NCBI GenBank assembly: GCA_964016885.1
Contig: OZ024740.1
Coordinates: 6,523,450 to 6,587,449 of the forward strand
Direction of reading: 5' to 3'
Length of the DNA: 64,000 nucleotides
From: Eledone cirrhosa
Lineage: Eukaryota; Mollusca; Cephalopoda; Octopoda; Eledonidae
Below, one piece after another: positions 8,401 to 21,000 of this stretch. The notes under the pieces are model-generated. The model saw nothing but the letters and a program-made list of their open reading frames with translations, was not told where the DNA came from and did no database searches. A program made the translations under genes and the position numbers. Every line of letters starts with the position of its first letter. The first letter of the stretch is position 1.

Positions 8401-11400
8401 AGGGTCTGACACCATGTTAGGTGGTGCATTGGCAGTATTGGTAGAGATTCTGACACAATGCTAGGGTGGTGGATTGGCAGTATTGGTAGAGGGTCTGACA
8501 CCATGTTAGGGTGGTGGATTGGCAGTACTGGTAGAGGGTCTGACACCATGTTACGGTGGCGGATTGGCAGTATTGGTAGAGGGTCTGAGACCATGTTAGG
8601 GTGGTGGATTGGTAGTATAGGTAGAGGGTCTGACACCATCCTAGGGTGGTGGATTTGCAGTATAGGTAGAGGGTCTGACACCATGTTAGGGTGGTGGATT
8701 GGCAGTATTGGTAGAGGGTCTGACACCATGCTAGGTGGTGGATTGGTAGTATTGGTACAGGGTCTGACACCATGTTAGGTGGTGAATTGGCAGATTAGGT
8801 AGAGGGTCTGACACCATGTTAGGGTGGTGGATTTTTAGTATAGGTAGAGGGTCTGACACCATCGTAGGTGGTGGATTGGTAGTATTGGTAGAGGCTCTGA
8901 CGCCATGTTAGGTGGTGCATTGATAGTATTGGTAGAGTGTCTGACACCATGTTACGTGGTGGATTGGCAGTATTAGTAGAGGGTGTGACACAATGCTAGG
9001 GTGGTGGATTGGCAGTATTGTTAGAGGGGCTGACACCATGTTAGGTGGAGGATTGGCAGTATTGTTAGAGGGTCTGACACAATGCTAGGGTTGTGGATTG
9101 GCAGTATTGGTAGAGGGTCTGACACCATGTTAGGTGGTGGATTGGCAGTATTGGTAGAGGGTCTGATGCCATGTTAGGTGGTGGATTGGCATTATTGGTA
9201 GAGGGTCTGATGCCATGTTAGGTGGTGGATTAGTAGTATTGGTAGAGGGTCTGACACCATGTTAGGTGGTGGATTGGTAGTATTGGTAGAGGGTCTGACA
9301 CCATGGTAGGTGGTGGATTGGTAGTATTGGTAGAGGGTCTGACACCATGTTAGGTGGTGGATTGGTAGTATTGGTAGAGGGTCTGACACCATGTTAGGGG
9401 GGTGGATTGGCAGTATTGGTAGAGGGTCTGACACCATGGTAGGGTGGTGGATTGGCAGTATTGGTAGAGGGTCTGACACCATGTTAGGTGGTGGATTGGT
9501 AGTATTGGTAGAGGGTCTGACACCATGTTAGGGGGGTGGATTGGCAGTATTGGTAGAGGGTCTGACACCATGGTAGGGTGGTGGATTGGCAGTATTGGTA
9601 GAGGGTCTGACACCATGTTAGGGTGGAGGATTGGCAGTATTGGTAGAGGGCCTGACACCATGTTAGGGTGGTGGATTGGCAGTATTGGTAGAGGGTCTGA
9701 CACCATGTTAGGGTGGCGGATTGGCAGTATTGGTAGAGGGTCTGACACCATGTTAGGCTGGTGGATTGGTAGTATAGGTAGAGGGTCTGACACCATCCTG
9801 GGGTGGTGGATTTGCAGTATTGGTAGAGGGTCTGACACCATGTTAGGGTGGTGGATTGGCAGTATTGGTAGAGGGTCTGACACTATGCTAGGTGCTGGAT
9901 TGGTAGTATTGGTACAGGGTCTGACACCATGTTAGGTGGTGAATTGGCAGTATTGGTAGAGGGTCTGACACCATGGTAGGGTGGTGGATTGGCAGTATTG
10001 GTAGAGGGTCTGACACCATGTTAGGGTGGTGGATTGGTAGTATAGGTAGAGGGTCTGACACCATGGTAGGGTGTTGCATTGGCAGTATTTGTATAGGGTC
10101 TGACACCATGTTAGGGTGGTGGATTGGTAGTATAGGTAGAGGGTCTGACACCATGGTAGGGTGGTGGATTGGCAGTATTGGTAGAGGGTCTGACACCATG
10201 GTAGGGTGGTGGATGGGCAGTATTGGTAGAGGGTCTGACACCATGGTAGGGTGGTGGATGGGTAGTATTGGTAGAGGGTCTGACACCATGTTAGGGTGGT
10301 GGATTGGCAGTATTGGTAGAGGGTCTGACACCATGGTAGGTGGTGGATTGGCAGTATTGGTAGAGGGTCTGAGACCATGGTAGGGTGGTGGATTGGCAGT
10401 ATTGGTAGAGGGTCTGACACCATGTTAGAGTGGTGGATTGGTAGTATAGGTAGAGGGTCTGACACAATGCTAGGGTGGTAGATTGCCAGTATTGTTAGAG
10501 GTTCTGACACCATGTTAGGGTGGTGGATTGGTAGTATAGGTAGAGGGTCTGACACCATGTTAGGTGGTGGATTGGCAGTATTGGTAGAGGGTCTGACACA
10601 ATACTAGGGTGGTGGATTGGCAGTATTGGTAAAGGGTCTGACACCATGTTAGGGTGGTGGATTGGCAGTATAGGTAGAAGGTCTGACACCATGTTAGGTG
10701 GTGGATTGGTAGTATTGGTAGAGGGTCTGACACCATGTTAGGGTGGTGGATTGGCAGTATTGGTAGAGGGTCTGACACCATGGTAGGGTGGTGGATTGGC
10801 AGTATTGGTAGAGGGTCTGACACCATGTTAGGTGGTGTATCGGTAGTATTGGTAGAGGGTCTGACACCATGTTAGGGTGGTGGATTGGCAGTATTGGTAG
10901 AGGGTCTGACACCATGTTAGGGTGCCGGATTGGCAGTATTGGTAGAGGGTCTGACACCATGTTAGGGTGCCGGATTGGCAGTATTGGTAGAGGGTCTGAC
11001 ACCATGGTAGGGTGGTGGATTGGCAGTATTGGTAGAGGGTCTGACACCATGTTAGGTGGTGGATTGGTAGTATTGGTAGAGGGTCTGACACCATGTTAGG
11101 GTGGTGGATTGGTAGTATAGGTAGAGGATCTGACACCAAGCTAGGGTGGTGGATTGGCAGTATAGGTAGAGGGTCTGACACCATGTTAGGGGTGGATTGG
11201 TAGTATAGGTAGAGGGTTTGACACAATGCTAGGGTGGCGGATTGGCATTATTGGTAGAGGGTCTGACACCATGTTAGGTGGTGGATTGGCAGTATTGGTA
11301 GAGGGTCTGACACAATGCTAGGGTGGCGGATTGGCAGTATTGGTAGAGAGTCTGACACCATGTTAGGGTGGCGGATTGGCAGTATTGGTAGAGGGTCTGA

Positions 11401-12333
11401 CACCATGTTAGGTGGTAGATTGGCAGTATTGGTAGAGGGTCTGACACAATGCTAGGGTGGTGGATTGGCAGTATTGGTAAAGGGGCTGACACCATGTTAG
11501 GTGGTGGATTGGCAGTATTGGTAGAGGGTCTGACACAATGCTAGGGTGGTGGATTGGCAGTATTGTAGAGGGTCTGACACAATGCTAGGTTGGTGGATTG
11601 GCAGTATTGGTAGAGGCTCTGACACCATGTTAGGGTGGTGGATTGGTAGTATTGGTAGAGGGTCTGACACCATGTTAGGTGGTGGATTTTTAGTATTGGT
11701 AGAGGGTCTGACACCATGTTAGGTGGTGGATTGGCAGTATTGGTAGAGGGTCTTACACAATGGTAGGGTGGTGGATTGGCAGTATTGGTAGAGTTTCTGA
11801 CACCATGTTAGTGTGGTGGACTGGTAGTATAGGTAGAGGGTCTGACACCATGTTAGGGTGGTGGATTGGCAGTATTGGTAGAGGGTCTGACACCATGTTA
11901 GGTGGTGGATTAGCAGTATTGGTAGAGGGTCTGACACCATGTTAGGTGGTGGATTAGCAGTATTGGTAGAGGGTCAGACGCCATAGGTGGTAGATTGGCA
12001 GTATTGGTAGAGGGTCTGACACCATGGTAGGTGGTGGATTGGCAGTATTGGTAGAGGGTCTGACACAATGCTAGGGTGGTGGATTGGCAGTATTGGTAGA
12101 GGGTCTGACAACATGTTAGGTGGTGGATTGGCAGTATTGGTAGAGGGTCAGACGCCTTGGGTGGTGGATTGGGAGTATTGGTAGAGGGTCTGACACCATG
12201 TTAGGGTGGTGGATTGGCAGTATTGGTAAAGGGTCTGACACCGTGGTAGGGGTCGATTGGTAGTATAGCTAGAGGGTCTGACACCATGCTAGGGTGGTGG
12301 ATTGGCAGTATTGGTAGAGGGTCTGACACCATG
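2457..12333 (+). repeat. Irregular left-edge part of the satellite
   Basis: There is no kilobase-scale higher-order unit here, only short local duplications: 624 bp (2810-4057), 135 bp (5978 versus 6113) and a 1,646-bp offset linking about 7600-7840 to 9246-9486, where the rare 'ttaggggggtgg' junction recurs. The first monomer (2457-2501) is atypical. 44- and 45-bp monomers are mixed, with occasional length changes (for example 'ttggtagtgtctgacgcc' near 6620 and 6845). Degenerate edges with more homogeneous interiors are the usual pattern for satellites evolving by unequal exchange. Confidence 0.8.
2810..4057 (+). repeat. 624-bp tandem duplication (14 monomers)
   Basis: About 2810-3433 is repeated at about 3434-4057 with offset 624, that is ten 45-mers... 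equivalent to fourteen monomers of mixed 44/45 length. Shared markers include 'caatactag' (2891 and 3515) and two monomers ending 'ataggtagaagg'. A few substitutions separate the copies (for example 'agattctg' at 3285 against 'agggtctg' at 3909). Confidence 0.8.
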
Positions 12334-15300
12334 TTAGGGTGGTGGATTGGCAGTATTGGTAGTGGTTCTGATACCATGTTAGGGTGGCGGATTGGCAGAA
12401 TTGGTAGAGGGTCTGACACCATGTTAGGGTGGTGGATTGGCAGTATTTGTAGATGGTCTGACACTGTGTTAGGGTGGTGGATTGGTAGTATTGGTAGAGT
12501 GTCTGACACCATGTTAGGGTGGTGGATTGGCAGTATAGGTAGAGGGTTTACACAATGCTAGGGTGGTGGATTGGCAGTATTAGTAGTGGTTCTGATACCA
12601 TGTTAGGGTGGTGGATTGGCAGTATTGTTAGAGGGTCTGACACCATGCTAGGGTGGTGGATTGGCAGTATTGGTAGAGGGTCTGACACCATGTTAGGGTG
12701 GTGGATTGGCAGTAGTGGTAGAGGGTCTGACACCATGCTAGGTGGTGGATTGGTAGTATTGGTAGAGGGTCTGACACCATGTTAGGGTGGTGGAGTGGTA
12801 GTATAGGTAGAGGGTCTGACACCATCTTAGGTGGTGGATTGGTAGTATTGGTAGAGGGGCTGACACCATGTTAGGTGGTGGATTGGCAGTATTGGTAGAG
12901 GGTCTGACACCATGTTAGGGTGGTGAATTGGCAGTATTGGTAGAGGGTCTGATACCATGTTAGGGTGGTGGATTGGCAGTATCGGTAGAGGGTCTGACAC
13001 AATGCTAGGGTGGTGGATTGGCAGTATTGGTAGAGGGTCTGACACCATGTTAGGGTGGCGGATTGGCAATGTTGGTAGAGGGTCTGACACCATGTTAGGT
13101 GGTGGATTGGTAATGTTAGTAGAGGGTCTGAAACCATGTTAGGTGGTGGATTGGTAGTATTGGTAGAGGGTCAGACGCCTTGGGTGGTGGATTGGGAGTA
13201 TTGGTAGAGGGTCTGACACAATGTTAGGGTGGTGGATTGGCAGTATTGGTAAAGGGTCTGACACCGTGGTAGGGGTCGATTGGTAGTATAGCTAGAGGGT
13301 CTGACACCATGCTAGGATGGTGGATTGGCAGTATTGGTAGAGGGTCTGACACCATGTTAGGTTGGTGGATTGGCAGTATTGGTAGTGGTTCTGATACCAT
13401 GTTAGGGTGGCGGATTGGCAGAATTGGTAGAAGGTCTGACACCATGTTAGGGTGGTGGATTGGCAGTATTTGCAGATGGTCTGACACTGTGTTAGGGTGG
13501 TGGATTGGTAGTATTGGTAGAGTGTCTGACACCATGTTAGGGTGGTGGATTGGCAGTATAGGTAGAGGGTTGACACAATGCTAGGGTGGTGGATTGGCAG
13601 TATTGGTAGAGGGTCTGACAGCATGTTAGGGTGGTGGATTGGTAGTATTGGTAGAGGGTCTGACACCATGTTAGGTGGTGGATTGGTAGTATTGGTAGAG
13701 GGTCTGACACCATGTTAGGTGGTGGATTGGCAGTATTGGTAGAGGGTTTACACAATGCTAGGGTGGTGGATTGGCAGTATTGGTAGAGGGTCTGACAGCA
13801 TGTTAGGGTGGTGGATTGGCAGTATTGGTAGAGGGTCTGACACCATGTTAGGGTGGTGGATTGGTAATATAGGTAGAGGTTCTGACACCATGGTAGGGTG
13901 GTGGATTGGCAATATTGGTAGAGGGTCTCACACCATGTTAGGGTGGTGGATTGGCAGTATTGGTAGAGGGTCTGACACCATGTTAGGTGGTGGATTGGTA
14001 GTATTGGTAGAGGGTCTGACACCATGTTAGGTGGTGGATTGGCAGTATTGGTAGAGGGTTTACACAATGCTAGGGTGGTGGATTGGCAGTATTGGTAGAG
14101 GGTCTGACAGCATGTTAGGGTGGTGGATTGGCAGTATTGGTAGAGGATCTGACACCATGTTAGGGTGGTGGATTGGTAATATAGGTAGAGGTTCTGACAC
14201 CATGGTAGGGTGGTGGATTGGCAGTATCGGTAGAGGGTCTGACACAATGCTAGGGTGGTGGATTGGCAGTATTGGTAGAGGGTCTGACACCATGTTAGGA
14301 TGGCGGATTGGCAGTATTGGTAGAGGGTCTGACACCATGTTAGGGTGGTGGATTGGTAGTATAGGTAGAGTGTCTGACACCATGCTAGGGTGGTGGATTG
14401 GCAGTATAGGTAGAGGGTCTGACACCATGTTAGGGTGGTGGATTGGCAGTACTGGTAGAGGGTCTGACACCATCTTAGGTGGTGGATTGGTAGTATTGGT
14501 AGAGGGTCTGACACCATGTTAGGTGGTGGATTGACAGTATTGGTAGAGGGTCTGACACCATGTTAGGGTGGTGGATTGGCAGTATTGGTAGAGGGTCTGA
14601 TACCATGTTAGGGTGGTGGATTGGCAGTATCGGTAGAGGGTCTGACACAATGCTAGGGTGGTGGATTGGCAGTATTGGTAGAGGGTCTGACACCATGTTA
14701 GGATGGCGGATTGGCAGTATTGGTAGAGGGTCTGACACCATGTTAGGGTGGTGGATTGGTAGTATAGGTAGAGTGTCTGACACCATGCTAGGGTGGTGGA
14801 TTGGCAGTATAGGTAGAGGGTCTGACACCATGTGAGGGTGGCAGATTGGCAGTATTGGTAGGGGGTCTGACACCATGTTAGGGTGGTGGATTGGCAGTAT
14901 TTGTAGAGGGTCTGACACCATGTTAGGGTGGTGGATTGGCAGTATTGGTAGATGGTCTGACACTGTGTTAGGGTGGTGGATTGGTAGTATTGGTAGAGGG
15001 TCTGACACCATGTTAGGTGGTGGATTGGTAGTATTGGTAGAGGGTCTGACACCATGTTAGGTGGTGGATTGGCAGAATTGGTAGACGGTCTTACACAATG
15101 CTAGGGTGGTGGATTGGCAGTATTGGTAGAGGGTCTGACAGCTTGTTAGGGTGGTGGATTGGCAGTATTGGTAGAGGGTCTGACACCATGTTAGTGTGGC
15201 GGATTGGCAGTATTGGTAGAGGGTCTGACACCATGTTAGGGTGGTGGATTGGCAGTATTGGTAAAGGGTCTGACACCGTGGTAGGGGTCGATTGGTAGTA

Positions 15301-18000
15301 TAGCTAGAGGGTCTGACACCATGCTAGGGTGGTGGATTGGCAGTATTGGTAGAGGGTCTGACACCATGTTAGGGTGGTGGATTGGCAGTATTGGTAGTGG
15401 TTCTGATACCATGTTAGGGTGGCGGATTGGCAGAATTGGTAGAGGGTCTGACACCATGTTTGGGTGGTGGATTGGCAGTATTTGTAGATGGTCTGACACT
15501 GTGTTAGGGTGGTGGATTGGTACTATTGGTAGAGTGTCTGACACCATGTTAGGGTGGTGGATTGGCAGTATAGGTAGAGGGTTTACACAATGCTAGGGTG
15601 GTGGATTGGCAGTATTGGTAGTGGTTCTGATACCATGTTAGGGTGGTGGATTGGCAGTATTGTTAGAGGGTCTGACACCATGCTAGGGTGGTGGATTGGC
15701 AGTATTGGTAGAGGGTCTGACACCATGTTAGGGTGGTGGATTGGCAGTATTGGTAGAGGGTCTGACACCATGCTAGGTGGTGGATTGGTAGTATTGGTAG
15801 AGGGTCTGACACCATGTTAGGGTGGTGGAGTGGTAGTATAGGTAGAGGGTCTGACACCATCTTAGGTGGTGGCTTGGTAGTATTGGTACAGTGTCTGACA
15901 CCATGTTAGGGTGGTGGAGTGGTAGTATAGGTAGAGGGTCTGACACCATCTTAGGTGGTGGATTAGTAGTATTGGTAGAGGGGCTGACACCATGTTAGGT
16001 GGTGGATTGGCAGTATTGGTAGAGGGTCTGACACCATGTTAGGGTGGTGAATTTGCAGTATTGGTAGAGGGTCTGATACCATGTTAGGGTGGTGGATTGG
16101 CAGTATTGGTAGAGGGTCTGACACAATGCTAGGGTGGTGGATTGGCAGTATTGGTAGAGGGTCTGACTCCATGTTAGGGTGGCGGATTGGCAATGTTGGT
16201 AGAGGGTCTGACACCATGTTAGGTGGTGGATTGGTAATGTTAGTAGAGGGTCTGAAACCATGTTAGGTGGTGGATTGGTAGTATTGGTAGAGGGTCAGAC
16301 GCCTTGGGTGGTGGATTGGGAGTATTGGTAGAGGGTCTGACACCATGTTAGGGTGGTGGATTGGCAGTATTGGTAAAGGGTCTGACACCGTGGTAGGGGT
16401 TGATTGGTAGTATAGCTAGAGGGTCTGACACCATGCTAGGATGGTGGATTGGCAGTATTGGTAGAGGGTCTGACACCATGTTAGGGTGGTGGATTGGCAG
16501 TATTGGTAGTGGTTCTGATACCATGTTAGGGTGGCGGATTGGCAGAATTGGTAGAAGGTCTGACACCATGTTAGGGTGGTGGATTGGCAGTATTTGCAGA
16601 TGGTCTGACACTGTGTTAGGGTGGTGGATTGGTAGTATTGGTAGAGTGTCTGACACCATGTTAGGGTGGTGGATTGGCAGTATAGGTAGAGGGTTTACAC
16701 AATGCTAGGGTGGTGGATTGGCATTATTGGTAGAGGGTCTGACAGCATGTTAGGGTGGTCGATTGGTAGTATTGGTAGGGGGTCTGACACCATGTTAGGT
16801 GGTGGATTGGTAGTATTGGTAGAGGGTCTGACACCATGTTAGGTGGTGGATTGGCAGTATTGGTAGAGGGTTTACACAATGCTAGGGTGGTGGATTGGCA
16901 GTATTGGTAGAGGGTCTGACAGCATGTTAGGGTGGTGGATTGGCAGTATTGGTAGAGGGTCTGACACCATGTTAGGGTGGTGGATTGGTAATATAGGTAG
17001 AGGTTCTGACACCATGGTAGGGTGGTGGATTGGCAATATTGGTAGAGGGTCTCACACCATGTTAGGGTGGTGGATTGGCAGTATTGGTAGAGGGTCTGAC
17101 ACCATGTTAGGTGGTGGATTGGTAGTATTGGTAGAGGGTCTGACACCATGTTAGGTGGTGGATTGGCAGTATTGGTAGAGGGTTTACACAATGCTAGGGT
17201 GGTGGATTGGCAGTATTGGTAGAGGGTCTGACAGCATGTTAGGGTGGTGGATTGGCAGTATTGGTAGAGGGTCTGACACCATGTTAGGGTGGTGGATTGG
17301 TAATATAGGTAGAGGTTCTGACACCATGGTAGGGTGGTGGATTGGCAATATTGGTAGAGGGTCTCACACCATGTTAGGGTGGTGGATTGGCAGTACTGGT
17401 AGAGGGTCTGACACCATCTTAGGTGGTGGATTGGTAGTATTGGTAGAGGGTCTGACACCATGTTAGGTGGTGGATTGACAGTATTGGTAGAAGGTCTGAC
17501 ACCATGTTAGGGTGGTGGATTGGCAGTATTGGTAGAGGGTCTGATACCATGTTAGGGTGGTGGATTGGCAGTATCGGTAGAGGGTCTGACACAATGCTAG
17601 GGTGGTGGATTGGCAGTATTGGTAGAGGGTCTGACACCATGTTAGGATGGCGGATTGGCAGTATTGGTAGAGGGTCTGACACCATGTTAGGGTGGTGGAT
17701 TGGTAGTATAGGTAGAGTGTCTGACACCATGCTAGGGTGGTGGATTGGCAGTATAGGTAGAGGGTCTGACACCATGTGAGGGTGGCAGATTGGCAGTATT
17801 GGTAGGGGGTCTGACACCATGTTAGGGTGGTGGATTGGCAGTATTTGTAGAGGGTCTGACACCATGTTAGGGTGGTGGATTGGCAGTATTGGTAGATGGT
17901 CTGACACTGTGTTAGGGTGGTGGATTGGTAGTATTGGTAGAGGGTCTGACACCATGTTAGGTGGTGGATTGGTAGTATTGGTAGAGGGTCTGACACCATG
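12334..18000 (+). repeat. 5,667-bp higher-order unit, copy 1
   Basis: First copy of a long composite repeat that recurs at 18001-23667. It consists of two related halves, A (12334-15056, 2,723 bp) and B (15057-18000, 2,944 bp), which differ from one another by whole-monomer insertions and deletions. Both halves contain smaller sub-units marked by 'gtagtggttctgatacc' (12360, 13383, 15395, 16507). A 312-bp (7-monomer) sub-repeat is seen at 13755 and 14067, and again at 16879 and 17191. Another block marker is the shortened 'gggtttacacaatgctag' monomer. Confidence 0.92.
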
Positions 18001-21000
18001 TTAGGGTGGTGGATTGGCAGTATTGGTAGTGGTTCTGATACCATGTTAGGGTGGCGGATTGGCAGAATTGGTAGAGGGTCTGACACCATGTTAGGGTGGT
18101 GGATTGGCAGTATTTGTAGATGGTCTGACACTGTGTTAGGGTGGTGGATTGGTAGTATTGGTAGAGTGTCTGACACCATGTTAGGGTGGTGGATTGGCAG
18201 TATAGGTAGAGGGTTTACACAATGCTAGGGTGGTGGATTGGCAGTATTTGTAGTGGTTCTGATACCATGTTAGGGTGGTGGATTGGCAGTATTGTTAGAG
18301 GGTCTGACACCATGCTAGGGTGGTGGATTGGCAGTATTGGTAGAGGGTCTGACACCATGTTAGGGTGGTGGATTGGCAGTAGTGGTAGAGGGTCTGACAC
18401 CATGCTAGGTGGTGGATTGGTAGTATTGGTAGAGGGTCTGACACCATGTTAGGGTGGTGGAGTGGTAGTATAGGTAGAGGGTCTGACACCATCTTAGGTG
18501 GTGGATTGGTAGTATTGGTAGAGGGGCTGACACCATGTTAGGTGGTGGATTGGCAGTATTGGTAGAGGGTCTGACACCATGTTAGGGTGGTGAATTGGCA
18601 GTATTGGTAGAGGGTCTGATACCATGTTAGGGTGGTGGATTGGCAGTATCGGTAGAGGGTCTGACACAATGCTAGGGTGGTGGATTGGCAGTATTGGTAG
18701 AGGGTCTGACACCATGTTAGGGTGGCGGATTGGCAATGTTGGTAGAGGGTCTGACACCATGTTAGGTGGTGGATTGGTAATGTTAGTAGAGGGTCTGAAA
18801 CCATGTTAGGTGGTGGATTGGTAGTATTGGTAGAGGGTCAGACGCCTTGGGTGGTGGATTGGGAGTATTGGTAGAGGGTCTGACACAATGTTAGGGTGGT
18901 GGATTGGCAGTATTGGTAAAGGGTCTGACACCGTGGTAGGGGTCGATTGGTAGTATAGCTAGAGGGTCTGACACCATGCTAGGATGGTGGATTGGCAGTA
19001 TTGGTAGAGGGTCTGACACCATGTTAGGTTGGTGGATTGGCAGTATTGGTAGTGGTTCTGATACCATGTTAGGGTGGCGGATTGGCAGAATTGGTAGAAG
19101 GTCTGACACCATGTTAGGGTGGTGGATTGGCAGTATTTGCAGATGGTCTGACACTGTGTTAGGGTGGTGGATTGGTAGTATTGGTAGAGTGTCTGACACC
19201 ATGTTAGGGTGGTGGATTGGCAGTATAGGTAGAGGGTTGACACAATGCTAGGGTGGTGGATTGGCAGTATTGGTAGAGGGTCTGACAGCATGTTAGGGTG
19301 GTGGATTGGTAGTATTGGTAGAGGGTCTGACACCATGTTAGGTGGTGGATTGGTAGTATTGGTAGAGGGTCTGACACCATGTTAGGTGGTGGATTGGCAG
19401 TATTGGTAGAGGGTTTACACAATGCTAGGGTGGTGGATTGGCAGTATTGGTAGAGGGTCTGACAGCATGTTAGGGTGGTGGATTGGCAGTATTGGTAGAG
19501 GGTCTGACACCATGTTAGGGTGGTGGATTGGTAATATAGGTAGAGGTTCTGACACCATGGTAGGGTGGTGGATTGGCAATATTGGTAGAGGGTCTCACAC
19601 CATGTTAGGGTGGTGGATTGGCAGTATTGGTAGAGGGTCTGACACCATGTTAGGTGGTGGATTGGTAGTATTGGTAGAGGGTCTGACACCATGTTAGGTG
19701 GTGGATTGGCAGTATTGGTAGAGGGTTTACACAATGCTAGGGTGGTGGATTGGCAGTATTGGTAGAGGGTCTGACAGCATGTTAGGGTGGTGGATTGGCA
19801 GTATTGGTAGAGGATCTGACACCATGTTAGGGTGGTGGATTGGTAATATAGGTAGAGGTTCTGACACCATGGTAGGGTGGTGGATTGGCAGTATCGGTAG
19901 AGGGTCTGACACAATGCTAGGGTGGTGGATTGGCAGTATTGGTAGAGGGTCTGACACCATGTTAGGATGGCGGATTGGCAGTATTGGTAGAGGGTCTGAC
20001 ACCATGTTAGGGTGGTGGATTGGTAGTATAGGTAGAGTGTCTGACACCATGCTAGGGTGGTGGATTGGCAGTATAGGTAGAGGGTCTGACACCATGTTAG
20101 GGTGGTGGATTGGCAGTACTGGTAGAGGGTCTGACACCATCTTAGGTGGTGGATTGGTAGTATTGGTAGAGGGTCTGACACCATGTTAGGTGGTGGATTG
20201 ACAGTATTGGTAGAGGGTCTGACACCATGTTAGGGTGGTGGATTGGCAGTATTGGTAGAGGGTCTGATACCATGTTAGGGTGGTGGATTGGCAGTATCGG
20301 TAGAGGGTCTGACACAATGCTAGGGTGGTGGATTGGCAGTATTGGTAGAGGGTCTGACACCATGTTAGGATGGCGGATTGGCAGTATTGGTAGAGGGTCT
20401 GACACCATGTTAGGGTGGTGGATTGGTAGTATAGGTAGAGTGTCTGACACCATGCTAGGGTGGTGGATTGGCAGTATAGGTAGAGGGTCTGACACCATGT
20501 GAGGGTGGCAGATTGGCAGTATTGGTAGGGGGTCTGACACCATGTTAGGGTGGTGGATTGGCAGTATTTGTAGAGGGTCTGACACCATGTTAGGGTGGTG
20601 GATTGGCAGTATTGGTAGATGGTCTGACACTGTGTTAGGGTGGTGGATTGGTAGTATTGGTAGAGGGTCTGACACCATGTTAGGTGGTGGATTGGTAGTA
20701 TTGGTAGAGGGTCTGACACCATGTTAGGTGGTGGATTGGCAGAATTGGTAGACGGTCTTACACAATGCTAGGGTGGTGGATTGGCAGTATTGGTAGAGGG
20801 TCTGACAGCTTGTTAGGGTGGTGGATTGGCAGTATTGGTAGAGGGTCTGACACCATGTTAGTGTGGCGGATTGGCAGTATTGGTAGAGGGTCTGACACCA
20901 TGTTAGGGTGGTGGATTGGCAGTATTGGTAAAGGGTCTGACACCGTGGTAGGGGTCGATTGGTAGTATAGCTAGAGGGTCTGACACCATGCTAGGGTGGT

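Noticed and set aside
13537..14517. Long minus-strand open frame (326 residues, 15-residue repeats), with an equal one at 19204-20184
   Set aside because: It is a run of satellite monomers that happen to keep frame. Overlapping open frames exist on both strands, every monomer can supply an ATG, frames end wherever a 44-mer falls, and the 5,667-bp duplication accounts for the second copy. There is no upstream or downstream gene structure.
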